Assembly: GCF_008107695.1 (NCBI RefSeq)
Contig: NZ_VIRG01000054.1
Span: 62,001 to 126,000 of the forward strand
Length of the DNA stretch: 64,000 nucleotides
Source: Stappia sp. BW2
GTDB taxonomy: Bacteria > Pseudomonadota > Alphaproteobacteria > Rhizobiales > Stappiaceae
Direction of reading: 5' to 3'
The notes beneath the pieces are model-generated. The model had not been told where the DNA came from and ran no database searches. It was given only the letters and a program-made list of their open reading frames with translations. Within the stretch, counting starts at the first letter, position 1; the number at the start of each line of letters is the position of its first letter. The position numbers and the translations under genes are program-made. Positions 9,801 through 18,177 of the stretch are shown in pieces.

Positions 9801-10026
9801 CCTCGACGCCGTTGATCTGTTCTTCCAGCGGTGTTGCCACCGTCTCGGCAATGACTTTCGGGTTGGCTCCGGGGTAGGCGGCGCGCACGACAATGGAGGG
9901 CGGTACCACCTCCGGATATTCGGAAATGGGAAGAGCCCTCATGCCGAGCAGGCCGGCGATGAGGATGAGGACGGACAGCACGCCGGCAAAAACCGGTCGG
10001 TCGACGAAGAATCTCGAGATATTCAT
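6838..10026 (-). CDS. RND efflux pump inner-membrane permease (HAE1 family)
   Basis: This 1062-residue protein has the AcrB/MexF architecture: TM1 at the N-terminus (F-F-V-D-R-P-V-F-A-G-V), a porter domain starting with I-S-E-Y-P-E-V, TM4 with the proton-relay Asp pair in [14 protein letters not shown], and the second half repeating the plan. The segment A-G-T-I-G-A is typical of the MexF/BpeF-like branch. The start at 10026 is where homology begins; the in-frame start at 10062 adds a non-conserved tail. It forms an operon with the adaptor at 10151-11341. No outer-membrane factor gene is adjacent, so a TolC-type protein elsewhere must complete the pump. Confidence 0.93.
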   Translation of the reverse strand: MNISRFFVDRPVFAGVLSVLILIAGLLGMRALPISEYPEVVPPSIVVRAAYPGANPKVIAETVATPLEEQINGVEGMLYMTSQATSDGAMTLTVTFELGTDPDQAQQLVQNRVSQAEPRLPAEVRSLGVTTVKSSPDLMMVVNLTSPDNRYDITYLRNYAVLNIKDRLARIQGVGQVQVFGSGDYSMRVWVDPQKAAGHNLAASDITRAIREQNVQAAAGTIGASPNLEGVDVQLSVNAQGRLQTPEEFGNIIVRTGDNGEVTRLRDVARIELGAADYSLRSLLDGKPAVAIPVFQAPGSNAIAISDAVVETMNDLQVAMPDGVKYEIVYDTTKFVRSSIEKVVDTLLEAVVLVVLVVILFLQTWRASIIPLIAVPVSIIGTFGVMYVFGFSINALSLFGLVLAIGIVVDDAIVVVENVERNIESGLHPREATYKAMKEVSGPIIAIALVLVAVFVPLAFITGLSGQFYRQFALTIAISTVISAINSLTLSPALAALLLKDHHAPKDWLTRAMDFLFGWFFRGFNRAFGAGSNAYGKSIGGLLSRKTIVMGIYMVLAGATYSLFTTVPGGFVPAQDKQYLIGFAQLPDAATLDRTEDVIRRMSEIALEQEGVEHAIAFPGLSINGFTNSSNAGIVFATLSDFEERQSPDLSGNAIAMQLNQKFGTIQDAFIAIFAPPPVQGLGTTGGFKLQIEDRAGLGYQALDAANKAFLAQAYQTRELAGLFSSFQINVPQLYADLDRTKAEQLGVSVTDVFETLQIYLGSLFVNDFNAFGRTYSVRVQADAQYRAHADDIGKLKVRSATGQMIPLSALLKVEATTGPERATRYNGFLAADINGGPAPGYSSGQAQAAVERIAEETLPKGIAFEWTDLTYQQILAGSSGFLVFPLALLLVYLVLAAQYESLMLPVAIIMIVPMGVLAALTGVWLTAGDNNIFTQIGLIVLVGLSAKNAILIVEFARELEFEGRSPVEAAIEASRLRLRPILMTSMAFIMGVVPLVLSTGAGAEMRSAMGVAVFSGMIGVTFFGIFMTPVFYVLVRKLSGNRPLVQHHDTVERPQAQEAAF

Positions 10027-10150
10027 GGCCAGGCCCTTTCCAGCAGGAAATCGGGACAACACGTTCCCGGCCGGTGGCGGGGCCTCCGGCGATCATCACT
10101 TGAATTGTTGAAGAGGGGGAGGCGGAGCGCCATGCGCTCCACCTGATCAC

Positions 10151-11341
10151 TCAGTTTGCAGCGGCGACATCGTTTTCGAGCTGCGGATCGACAAGCGCAC
10201 CTGAGCGGATGCGTTGCAGGCCGTTGACGACGATCCGTTCGCCCGGCTTGAGCCCGCTGTTGACGATGCGCGCGCCTTCGGCGGTTCTGCCAAGCTCAAC
10301 CGACCTATAGGCCGCCTTGTTGTCATCGCCGACAACGTAGACGTATTTCTTGTCCTGGTCGGTGCCGATGGCGCGTTCGCTGATCAGGACTTTCTGTTCG
10401 GGTCTGGGTTCCCCCATGCGAATGCGCACGAACTGGCCCGGTATGAGCTTGCCGCCCGGATTGTCGAAAACGGCCCTGACACCAATGGTGCCGCTGACGG
10501 CATCAACCTGGTTGTCGACCAGCTGAAGTTTGCCCTTCACCGGGTGTCCCGCGGTTGACGAGGTTTCGATTTCCACCGGGATCATGTCCAGCGGGGGAAC
10601 TGCGGCATCTGTCTTTGGCAGCTCTGCCAGAACCCGCGAGACCAGGTCTTCACTTGCGTTGAAGCTTGCATAGATCGGATCGACGGACACCAGGGTGGTC
10701 AGGGCCGGAGAGGCGGAGCCCGCCGCAACCAGATTACCGACGGTGATCTCGATCTTGCCGACACGGCCGGACACGGGCGCCAGGATCTTGGTGTAACCAA
10801 GCTCCAGCTTGGCGGACCTGAGGGCTGCCTTCACGGTTCTGAGGGTGGCTTGAGCTTCGGCGTAGGTGTTGCGTCGCTGGTCGAGCACGCTTTGAGAGAT
10901 CGTCCGGTTTTCGATGAGCTTGTTGCCGCGATCCAGTTCCAGCTTGGCGAGGTTCAGCTGCGTTTGCGCCAGTTCAACCTGACCTTCCCTTTGCGCGACA
11001 GCGGCTTCATAGGGGGCGGGGTCGATGGTGAAGAGCGGATCACCGGCTTCCACCAGCGCGCCTTCGCGAAAATCGACGGACTGGATGGCACCGGCCACGC
11101 GGGAGCGGATCTGTACCCGGTCGATGGCTTCAAGCCTGCCTGAGAAATCCTCCCACACGGTGATCTCGCGTGACTTGACCTCGGCCACGGTCACCGGCAC
11201 CGCCGGGATGGTGGCTGTATTGCCGGCGGCTGTCGCCGGGCTGGTCGCCGGAAGGTTCATGATGAGGACAGCGGCTGAAACAGAGACAGCAACTGCCAGG
11301 CTGGCGCCCGTCAGGGCCCAGAGCTTGCTTCTTGATGTCAT
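10151..11341 (-). CDS. RND efflux adaptor (membrane fusion protein, MexE-like)
   Basis: The 396-residue periplasmic adaptor has an N-terminal hydrophobic signal/anchor (about residues 8-30), the barrel-sandwich half-motif F-S-G-R-L-E-A and I-R-S-R-V-A-G-A-I, an alpha-helical hairpin rich in Gln/Glu/Leu (about 100-165), then L-A-P-V-S-G-R-V and the beta-barrel domain. It bridges the RND permease and the outer-membrane channel. AAGGAG precedes the ATG at 11341. It lies 124 bases upstream of the permease gene and 59 bases downstream of the hydrolase-like gene, forming a three-gene unit. Confidence 0.92.
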   Translation of the reverse strand: MTSRSKLWALTGASLAVAVSVSAAVLIMNLPATSPATAAGNTATIPAVPVTVAEVKSREITVWEDFSGRLEAIDRVQIRSRVAGAIQSVDFREGALVEAGDPLFTIDPAPYEAAVAQREGQVELAQTQLNLAKLELDRGNKLIENRTISQSVLDQRRNTYAEAQATLRTVKAALRSAKLELGYTKILAPVSGRVGKIEITVGNLVAAGSASPALTTLVSVDPIYASFNASEDLVSRVLAELPKTDAAVPPLDMIPVEIETSSTAGHPVKGKLQLVDNQVDAVSGTIGVRAVFDNPGGKLIPGQFVRIRMGEPRPEQKVLISERAIGTDQDKKYVYVVGDDNKAAYRSVELGRTAEGARIVNSGLKPGERIVVNGLQRIRSGALVDPQLENDVAAAN

Positions 11342-11400
11342 TGGTCTCTCCTTGGAAACCCTCTCGAAAAATCAATCTTCAGAAGGGTTTAAGTGCAAAT

Positions 11401-12198
11401 TCAATGAAGGCTGACGGACTGCGCGAAACCCGAAAATTGCGCGGAAACGGTTTCCTGCCAGGTCGGGGTCTCGTCCGTCTTTCCGCCGTAGAGCGATGGC
11501 CAGCCAGCCCCGGCGGGGAGAACATGCTGGTGAACGTCAACACCTGCATTCTGGAGGCAGGTGGCAAAACCGAGTGTTTCGTCTTTCAGCGGATCGTCCT
11601 GCGAGCACAGAACGAGCGCCGGCGCAACGCCGGTCAGGCGTGAGCACATGCAAGGGGCAGCGTAAGGGTGGCACATGCCGGTGCTGAGATAGTGGCTCCA
11701 GCCGTCTGCCCAGATATCCTTCATGCCGACCCCGGCAGCCGCCTGAAACGAGGTGGAGCCCATGAACGGATCGAGCAGGGGCGACAGCAGGATCTGTCCG
11801 TCCAGTTCATCGGCGAAATGATCCCGGGCCTTCAGGGCGACTGCCGCGGCGATGTTGCCGCCAGCCTCGACGCCACCGACAAGAAGCAGGGATTTGCGGT
11901 TTCCCAAACCAGCGCGTTTCTTCGCCAGATAGGAAAAGATCGAAAACCCGGTTTCCAGTGGTTTCGGGAAAACGCTGCCAAGCGGCACGTTGTAATCCGG
12001 CATCACGACAATGGCGCCGGTTTCGGCGATGATATGCGCGACCTCACAGTCCTGCGGCAAGGTGCCTTGAAAGGCCCCGCCGTGGAAGTAGATCAGGACC
12101 GGCGGCGCCTTGCTGTATTCAGCGCCCTGATAGACACGCGCCGCCACGGGGCCGATGGCCACCTTATCGAGCGTCATGTCCTTTATCTGCACCGTCAT
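11401..12198 (-). CDS. HSL-type alpha/beta-hydrolase fold protein lacking the catalytic serine
   Basis: The protein has the hormone-sensitive-lipase oxyanion-hole motif H-G-G-A-F (residues 39-43 from the chosen start) and the D-P-L-K-D-E acid motif. The usual nucleophile elbow G-D-S-A-G-G is here G-V-E-A-G-G (Glu near residue 111), and the usual H-G-F motif is replaced by G-A-G-W. It is therefore probably not a normal esterase and may bind a ligand or act as a pseudoenzyme. The start is uncertain: 12198 is given, 12177 is possible, and a GTG at 12315 is rejected because it lies inside the candidate operator. It is first in the operon with the RND pump and faces a LysR regulator. Confidence 0.7.
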   Translation of the reverse strand: MTVQIKDMTLDKVAIGPVAARVYQGAEYSKAPPVLIYFHGGAFQGTLPQDCEVAHIIAETGAIVVMPDYNVPLGSVFPKPLETGFSIFSYLAKKRAGLGNRKSLLLVGGVEAGGNIAAAVALKARDHFADELDGQILLSPLLDPFMGSTSFQAAAGVGMKDIWADGWSHYLSTGMCHPYAAPCMCSRLTGVAPALVLCSQDDPLKDETLGFATCLQNAGVDVHQHVLPAGAGWPSLYGGKTDETPTWQETVSAQFSGFAQSVSLH

Positions 12199-12317
12199 TT
12201 TCAGCGCCGTTTCGTGTCCGTTGATTGAAGGAAGGCAGAGTACACCAGCCCTCTTGCTTGTCTGATAGGTATTGTTGTTCCAAGTCTGGAATAAGAGGTG
12301 TATTATTGGTTTCACTA

Positions 12318-12331
12318 TTCGAAATTTCGAA
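12318..12331. promoter_or_regulatory. perfect palindrome, candidate LysR-family operator
   Basis: The 14-base perfect palindrome TTCGAAATTTCGAA lies 34 bases before the LysR start, in the intergenic region shared with the divergent hydrolase-RND operon. Its place in the divergent promoter region suits autoregulation and control of the pump operon by the 12366-13313 product. Confidence 0.55.
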
Positions 12332-12365
12332 CAATAAGCCTATTTCTTGATCAGGATGCCTGGAA

Positions 12366-13313
12366 ATGGATCAGCTCTCTGCCATGCGTGCCTTTGTCAG
12401 GGTTGTTGAAACAGGCAACTTCACCCGTGCCTCCGACTCGCTTCAGATGCCGAAGGCAACGGTGACAAACCTGATCCAGAATCTCGAAAGGCATCTGCAG
12501 ACGAAATTGCTCAACCGGACCACGCGGCGGGTGATCGTGACGACGGATGGGGCGCTCTACTATGAGCGCGCCGCTCAGATCGTGTCGGAGGTCGATGAGC
12601 TTGATGCCAGCCTGACCCAGGCGCAAAGCACGCCGGGGGGACGGCTGCGCGTGGAAATGTCAGGTGCTTTCGCAGACTGGTTCGTCATTCCGGCGCTTGG
12701 CGGGTTTTACGAAAAATATCCGGATATCCGGATCGATCTCGGGATTGGTGACAGGACGGTCGATTATCTGGCGGAAAATGTCGATTGCGCCCTGCGCGGG
12801 GGCGCCCCGGCCGATCAGTCGCTGATTGCGCGGCGGGTGGCGGAAATCGGGCTGATCACCTGTGCGGCAACCTCTTATCTGGAGCGGGCCGGAATTCCGG
12901 AAAGTCCGGAGGATGTGCAGGCCAATCACTCGAGTGTCAGCTACTTTGTTGCCGCCAAGGGGCGCACGAATCCTCTCACCTTTCGCAAGAACGGTGAGGA
13001 AATTCTGGTCGACGGACGGTATCACTGCTCGGTCAACGATGCCCGCAGCTATGTTGCAGCTGCGCGGGCCGGGCATGGCATCGCTCAGTTGCCGGACTTC
13101 ATGGTGCAGAAGGAACTGGAGCGCGGAGACCTCGTGCCGGTGCTGGCGGAATGGTCCGCCGACACCATTCCTCTCTATATCGTCTACCCGCCCAACCGGC
13201 ATCTGTCGAACAAGGTTCGCGTTTTCGTCGATTGGCTGGTGCGCCTGCTGGCCGATATTCCAGAGCCTGGCGAGGTCTCGTCAGGACGGCAGGGTAGCGG
13301 CGCAAACCGGTGA
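12366..13313 (+). CDS. LysR-family transcriptional regulator of the RND locus
   Basis: The 315-residue protein has an N-terminal winged helix-turn-helix (M-R-A-F-V-R-V-V-E-T-G-N-F-T-R-A-S, about residues 5-65) and a LysR effector-binding domain from about residue 90, with F-V-I-P-A-L and a C-terminal I-Y-P-P-N-R-H segment. This organisation is typical of the CrgA/DsdC-like branch that often controls divergent oxidoreductase or efflux genes. It is transcribed away from the hydrolase-adaptor-RND operon, with a palindrome between them. The inducer is unknown. Confidence 0.9.
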   Translation: MDQLSAMRAFVRVVETGNFTRASDSLQMPKATVTNLIQNLERHLQTKLLNRTTRRVIVTTDGALYYERAAQIVSEVDELDASLTQAQSTPGGRLRVEMSGAFADWFVIPALGGFYEKYPDIRIDLGIGDRTVDYLAENVDCALRGGAPADQSLIARRVAEIGLITCAATSYLERAGIPESPEDVQANHSSVSYFVAAKGRTNPLTFRKNGEEILVDGRYHCSVNDARSYVAAARAGHGIAQLPDFMVQKELERGDLVPVLAEWSADTIPLYIVYPPNRHLSNKVRVFVDWLVRLLADIPEPGEVSSGRQGSGANR

Positions 13314-13335
13314 CCGGCTGACGGTTTTGCCGGGG

Positions 13336-14634
13336 TCAGATCCCGAACCTGTCCCGCAGCCGGTAGACCAGCACGGACGGTGCCAGGAACCAGGGATTGC
13401 CCTGGTAAAGCGGCCGTGTCCGGAAAGGGATCTTCTCGAAGGCGGAGGGGGATTTTTCCAGGCCGGCGGCCTTCTGGCCGATGCGCATGCCCAGATAGCT
13501 CGCCATGCCGACGCCGGACCCACAATAGCCGCCTGCATGAAACAGGCCCTTGTCCTCGCCAGCGTGGGCAAGCGTGTCGAAGGTGTAGCCGACAAATCCC
13601 ATCCAGGCATGGCTGATCCGCACGGTGCCCAGTTCGGGAAAAAGGGCCGTCATGTCGCGGTGGAGTTTGAGCGCGCTGTTGCGCGGGTCTGTTTCGCTCA
13701 AGGAAACCCGGCCGCCAAAAAGAACGCGCTTCCGGTCTGGCGACAGCCGGTAGTAATAGACCAGCTTTCTGGTGTCCGACAGAATCCGATCGGTCGGGAA
13801 CAGCCGGTCGATCGTTTCGCTCGGAATTTCCTCCGTTGCGATCACGTAGGAACCGATGGGGATCAGCCGCCGTTGCAGCCATGGCGAAAGGGGGCCGGAG
13901 TAGCCATTGGTCGCCAGAATGACCTTGCCCGCCTTGAGGGGACCGCTGCTTGTGAGAACCTTGAAGCCTGAGGCTTCGCGTTCAAGGGACATCACCCGGC
14001 ACTTGCCGCGCACCATTGCGCCTTCGGCCAGAACCTTGCTCAGAAGCGAGGGGTGGTATTTGCTGACATCGACGCTGCAATGACGCGGATTGACGATGCC
14101 GCCGTGATAAGCCTCTGTTCCAAGCTCCTTCGCCATATCGCTTTTCGGCACCATGAAGGCATCGGTCTTCCAGACCGGGTGCCCGGCGGCACAGTCCTTG
14201 GCAAGGCTTTCGTAAAGGTGCGGCTTGTGGGCGCCGTGGAAGCGGCCGGTCTCGTGCAGGCCCATCTCAAGGCCTTCTGCCCTCGACAGTGCGTGCATAT
14301 AGTCGAGCGATGCCTGGCCTTCCAGACAGAGCTGGGTGGCGAGCTCCTTGCCATAGCGGCGTGCCAGGCTGGAGAAAGAGGGCTTGAGGCTGGTCGACAG
14401 CTGGCCGCCATTGCGCATGCTGCACCCCCAACCGGGGTCTTCCGCATCAAGAACCAGCGTGCCGAGGCCTTCGCGGGCGGTCTGAAGTGCCGCGTTGAGG
14501 CCGGTGTAGCCGCCGCCGACCACAAGTACGTCGACTTCCTCCGGCAGGCCAGTCTCCCGCAGAGGAACTTTCGTGGCGATGTCCTGCCAATAGGGTGTCG
14601 TCTTGAAGCCGTCTGTAAAAAGAGCCTGTGTCAT
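13336..14634 (-). CDS. FAD-dependent oxidoreductase (DadA/PuuB-like amine or amino-acid oxidase)
   Basis: The 432-residue protein carries a dinucleotide-binding motif V-L-V-V-G-G-G-Y-T-G-L-N-A-A near residues 33-46 and a C-terminal C-G-S-G-V motif. Both are typical of the DAO family that includes gamma-glutamylputrescine oxidase and glycine/D-amino-acid oxidases. The start at 14634 is preceded by GAGG and lies eight bases from the end of the upstream GMC gene, so the two are an operon. It probably oxidises a secondary or primary amine, feeding an aldehyde to the dehydrogenase at 19378-20871, but the substrate is not deducible. Confidence 0.82.
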   Translation of the reverse strand: MTQALFTDGFKTTPYWQDIATKVPLRETGLPEEVDVLVVGGGYTGLNAALQTAREGLGTLVLDAEDPGWGCSMRNGGQLSTSLKPSFSSLARRYGKELATQLCLEGQASLDYMHALSRAEGLEMGLHETGRFHGAHKPHLYESLAKDCAAGHPVWKTDAFMVPKSDMAKELGTEAYHGGIVNPRHCSVDVSKYHPSLLSKVLAEGAMVRGKCRVMSLEREASGFKVLTSSGPLKAGKVILATNGYSGPLSPWLQRRLIPIGSYVIATEEIPSETIDRLFPTDRILSDTRKLVYYYRLSPDRKRVLFGGRVSLSETDPRNSALKLHRDMTALFPELGTVRISHAWMGFVGYTFDTLAHAGEDKGLFHAGGYCGSGVGMASYLGMRIGQKAAGLEKSPSAFEKIPFRTRPLYQGNPWFLAPSVLVYRLRDRFGI

Positions 14635-14642
14635 TGTTCGCC

Positions 14643-16265
14643 TCACGCTGTTCGCGCGTCCTCCAGAATCAGATCGGCACCTTTTTCGCCAACCATGATC
14701 GCGGGTGCATTGGTGTTGCCGGATGTAACTGTCGGGAAAATGGAGGCATCGACAACCCTGAGTCCGTCGACCCCGTAAACCTTCAGGCGCGTGTCGACAA
14801 CATTTTCGCCCGGCGCCGGCCCCATGCGGCAGGTGCTGACCGGGTGAAAGACGGTGGAGCACCGGCTGCGCGCATCCGCCAGCATGTCCTCGTCGGTCTG
14901 TACGCTCGGGCCGGGGGTGATTTCCTCGTCGATGACCGATTTCATGGCAGGGCTTTCGGCGATCTTGCGCATCAGCTTGCTGCCTTCGATCATTTCGGTG
15001 AGGTCGCGGTTCGTGCTGAGCGAGTTGGGGTGGATCTCCGGCATGTCGAAGGGGTTGGCCGAGCGCAGGCAGATGTGGCCGCGGCTGGTCGGCCGCGTCG
15101 GCTGAAAGCCGAGCAGGAAGCCGGGGAAGGGGTCTGGATTCATTAGCGGGCGCTTGCCTTTTGGTGCCTTGGTGTAGCTGACAGGCGAGAAGTAAAGCTG
15201 CATGTTCGGCCGTTCACAATCCGGATTGCTTTTGACGAACCCACCGGCCTGGTTGACGCTGAGTGACAACGGACCTCTGCGGGTCAGGACATAGCGGATC
15301 CCCTGGGCGAGCTTTCCCCACCACGGGTAAAGCAGTTGGTTCAGCGTCGGCACCTTGGACCGGTAGAGGTAATCGAGGCCGAGATGGTCCTGCAGGTTCT
15401 TGCCGACGGCCGGGCTTTGCACGGTGGGGGTGATGCCCTTTGCCTGCAGCTCCGCACCATCGCCGATGCCGGACAGCATCAGAATCTGCGGAGAGTTGAC
15501 GGCGCCGGCACTCAGGATCACCTCCCGGCGGGCCTTGACGGTCTGTTCGGTTCCGCCCTGGCTGTAGACAACACCCGTGGCCCGTCCGTTTTCAAGGAGC
15601 AGCCGGGTGGTGTGTGCCCTGGTCAGGATGGACACGTTCTGCCGTTTTTTCGCGCGGGACAGATACGCGCGGGCTGCCGACATGCGGAACCCGTTTTTCG
15701 AGGTTATCTGGTAAAGGCCGACACCTTCCTGGGTCTTGCCGTTGAAATCCGGATTGCGGCTGAAGCCGGCCTCTTCGCTGGCCGCCAGGAAGTTTTCGCA
15801 CAGCGGATGAACCTCCTTGTCCATGGAGGACACATAAAGCGGGCCATCGCCGCCGCGATAGGCGTCAGCACCGTTGCCGTTGGTTTCCGACCGTTTGAAA
15901 TAGGGCAGAACGTCCTGCCAGCCCCAGCCTGTGTTGCCGAGGGCCTTCCAATCCTCGAAATCCGCATGCTGACCGCGAATGTAGACCATGGCATTGATGG
16001 AGCTGGAACCGCCCAGCACCTTGCCGCGTGGCCAGTAGCCGGAACGGTCGTTGAGGCCGGGATCCGCCTCGGTGTGGTACATCCAGTTGATGTTGCGATT
16101 GTAGAAAGCCTTGCCGTAGCCAATCGGCATCCAGATCCAGAAATTGAGATCCGAACCGCCGGCCTCCAGAAGGCAGACAGTGTATTTGCCGTCTTCCGAC
16201 AACCGGTCGGCAAGCACCGAGCCTGCCGAGCCCGCGCCGACAATGACAAAGTCGAACTCAGCCAT
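14643..16265 (-). CDS. GMC-family FAD oxidoreductase (choline dehydrogenase-like)
   Basis: This 540-residue protein starts with the FAD-binding motif F-V-I-V-G-A-G-S-A-G-S-V-L-A and has the GMC signatures P-R-G-K-V-L-G-G-S-S-S-I-N and S-A-G-A-V-N-S-P-Q-I-L. Near the C-terminus are the catalytic His in F-H-P-V-S-T-C-R-M-G and the partner Asn in S-G-N-T-N-A-P. GMC enzymes oxidise alcohols to aldehydes. AGGAG lies five bases before the ATG at 16265. True choline dehydrogenase (betA) is only one possibility: betB- and betI-type partners are absent and the regulator is of MocR type. Confidence 0.85.
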   Translation of the reverse strand: MAEFDFVIVGAGSAGSVLADRLSEDGKYTVCLLEAGGSDLNFWIWMPIGYGKAFYNRNINWMYHTEADPGLNDRSGYWPRGKVLGGSSSINAMVYIRGQHADFEDWKALGNTGWGWQDVLPYFKRSETNGNGADAYRGGDGPLYVSSMDKEVHPLCENFLAASEEAGFSRNPDFNGKTQEGVGLYQITSKNGFRMSAARAYLSRAKKRQNVSILTRAHTTRLLLENGRATGVVYSQGGTEQTVKARREVILSAGAVNSPQILMLSGIGDGAELQAKGITPTVQSPAVGKNLQDHLGLDYLYRSKVPTLNQLLYPWWGKLAQGIRYVLTRRGPLSLSVNQAGGFVKSNPDCERPNMQLYFSPVSYTKAPKGKRPLMNPDPFPGFLLGFQPTRPTSRGHICLRSANPFDMPEIHPNSLSTNRDLTEMIEGSKLMRKIAESPAMKSVIDEEITPGPSVQTDEDMLADARSRCSTVFHPVSTCRMGPAPGENVVDTRLKVYGVDGLRVVDASIFPTVTSGNTNAPAIMVGEKGADLILEDARTA

Positions 16266-16584
16266 GAATGCTCCTATCGAGAGGTCTTGTCAGGTTGGAT
16301 GGCAATCGACAGCGGCGCAACGATTGCGTCGGCGATCAGGGCTGGCCGCGGCAAGGGCAGCGCGATCGTGCGCAGACCAGACGTCCGGCTTGCGCCCGGT
16401 TTGAAGGCTGTTTCTTTCATGGTCGCGCCGAATTTCTTCAGTCTGGAGGTGAGCCCCGGCCTCGTCGTGGGCGAAATGAAGGAGAGCTGCCCGAACGCGA
16501 CAGGCATCAGGCTGGTTCGTGTTGTTTCCAAATGGATGACGTCCTCCTGAATGCGCTCAGCGTACCAACCGGAAGAAAGCCTAG

Positions 16585-16637
16585 GTTGGAATTGGCCTGT
16601 GAAATATATCCATTGCAGATAATTTTTCAGTCCAATT
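16585..16637. promoter_or_regulatory. candidate MocR-regulator boxes upstream of the GMC operon
   Basis: The octamer GTCCAATT occurs at 16630-16637, and a related inverted element (TTGGAATTGG) lies nearby at 16586-16595. The octamer recurs at 18192-18199 upstream of the MocR gene and the divergent enolase operon. A shared sequence upstream of both arms of the locus is expected for the MocR-type regulator's operator. Dimeric MocR/TauR proteins recognise GTCCAG-like half-sites, which are similar. Confidence 0.4.
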
Positions 16638-16651
16638 GGCGGGGCGGCGCC

Positions 16652-18139
16652 TCACCCGGCACTGCAGCCGGGCAGGATTTTCTTGAGAACCTTCATGCCT
16701 TTGCGAATGTCTTCCTGCCCGGAGCTGCCAAAGCCGAGCACAATGCCGCGCTGTGGTATCTGTCCAAGGGCGTAACGGGAGAGCGGTGCGGTGATGATGC
16801 CGAGTTTCGCCGCTTCGCTGACAATCCTGTCTTCATCGTGTCTGTTCGACACAAAGCCGACTGTATGAAAGCCGCTGCTGGCCGGTTGAAGATCGATATC
16901 TCCGGCAAGGTCGGCTGCCTCCGTCATCAGGGCGTCGTGGCGGTGTTTGTAAAGCTGGCGCATGGTGCGGATATGTGTTGCGAACATGCCCTCATCCATG
17001 AATTCGGCAACAATCGCCTGGGTGACCGTCGGAACGCCGGAAAGCCAGGTCAGACAGACGCGCTCGAAGCTTTCCACCAGACCTTCCGGGACAAGCGCGA
17101 AGCCGAGCCTGAGGGCCGGGAACAGGGATTTTGAGAACGTGCCGACGTAGATCACCCGGCCATGCGTATCGATGCTCTTGAGGGTTGGTGGCGGTTGGTC
17201 GCCGAAATAGAACTCACCGTCGTAGTCGTCCTCAACGATCATGGCATCGGCTTCGTTGGCGACCTTCAGCAGCGCCAGCCTGCGTGACAGGCTCATGACA
17301 TGACCCAGCGGTTGCTGATGGGATGGTGTGACGAACGCAAGCCGGAAATAGGGGGCCTTTGCCAGTCCGTCTTCAATGCACAGGCCTTCCTCGTCGACGG
17401 CAACCGGAACAGGCCTTGCCCCGATGGCAACGAAAGCGTTGCGTGCGCCGATGGCACCCGGATTTTCGAACCAGATCGGCTCACCCGGATTGACCAGCAT
17501 GCCGCCGATCAGGGAGAAGGCCCGCTGAGCGCCGTTGGTGATGAAGATCTGTTCCGGATCGCATTTGATGCCCCGGGAGGCATTCAATTGGCGGGCGATG
17601 GCACGGCGCAGCGGCATGTAGCCGAAGGGTTCTCCATAACCGGCAATGTGGTCGCGGTCCTTGCGCCAGTGCCGGGCAGAGAGCTTCGCCCATTGTGCCA
17701 TGGGAAAGGCGTCGAGCGCGGGCAGCGCGGTGACAAAGGCCTGCGATTTGTGCGGCAGGCGCGAGCGCAAGGTGAAGTCCGGGATTGCGTGGCGGGATGC
17801 GTGCGAAAGGCGCGGCACGACAGGGGTGATGTCGTTGGCTTCCTGTGAAAGCTTCGGTGCAAGGCGGGCGTTCAGTGCTTCGCTGACATAGGTGCCGGCG
17901 CCGACCCTTGCCTCCAGCAGGCCCTCCGCGGTCAGACGGTCGATGGCGTCGATCACCGTCGTACGGGAAACGCCGATTTCCTGCGCCAGGGTACGTGTTG
18001 CCGGCATACGGTCGCCCGGGGTCAGGGCGCCCGTCAGCAGCAGGTCGCGCAAGGCCATGTAGAGCTGGATCGAAATTTTCTTTTCGGCCGTCTTGTCGAT
18101 CTTGATCGACGAGAGCACTGCACCGGCATGGCGTTTCAT
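16652..18139 (-). CDS. MocR/GntR-family PLP-dependent transcriptional regulator
   Basis: The 495-residue protein fuses a GntR-type winged helix-turn-helix (about residues 20-85, with R-T-L-A-Q-E-I-G-V-S-R-T-T-V) to an aminotransferase class I-like domain. The PLP-binding Lys lies in G-T-F-S-K-S-L-F-P, and V-E-D-D-Y-D-G-E-F is the preceding signature. Such regulators (PdxR, TauR, GabR) sense PLP together with an amine or amino acid. GAGGG precedes the ATG. It sits between two divergent catabolic units and probably controls both. Confidence 0.9.
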   Translation of the reverse strand: MKRHAGAVLSSIKIDKTAEKKISIQLYMALRDLLLTGALTPGDRMPATRTLAQEIGVSRTTVIDAIDRLTAEGLLEARVGAGTYVSEALNARLAPKLSQEANDITPVVPRLSHASRHAIPDFTLRSRLPHKSQAFVTALPALDAFPMAQWAKLSARHWRKDRDHIAGYGEPFGYMPLRRAIARQLNASRGIKCDPEQIFITNGAQRAFSLIGGMLVNPGEPIWFENPGAIGARNAFVAIGARPVPVAVDEEGLCIEDGLAKAPYFRLAFVTPSHQQPLGHVMSLSRRLALLKVANEADAMIVEDDYDGEFYFGDQPPPTLKSIDTHGRVIYVGTFSKSLFPALRLGFALVPEGLVESFERVCLTWLSGVPTVTQAIVAEFMDEGMFATHIRTMRQLYKHRHDALMTEAADLAGDIDLQPASSGFHTVGFVSNRHDEDRIVSEAAKLGIITAPLSRYALGQIPQRGIVLGFGSSGQEDIRKGMKVLKKILPGCSAG

Positions 18140-18177
18140 CGCGTTCCCTCAAATTGGTATGAGAGTTTGCGCAAAAC

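Noticed and set aside
12199..12315. Extended N-terminus for the hydrolase-like protein (GTG at 12315)
   Set aside because: It would start next to the LysR-type palindrome and leave no room for a promoter; the added residues are not family-like.
14643..16265. Calling the GMC enzyme betA of a choline-to-betaine pathway
   Set aside because: No betI, betC or choline transporter nearby, the regulator is MocR-type and the adjacent oxidase is DAO-type; GMC motifs alone do not fix the substrate.
16274..16531. Possible 85-residue gene (TTG start, minus strand) ending nine bases before the GMC oxidoreductase start
   Set aside because: AGGAGG lies upstream, but the spacing to TTG is long (11 bases), the predicted protein is low-complexity and unlike anything I know, and it could simply be the operon leader. 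Left uncalled.
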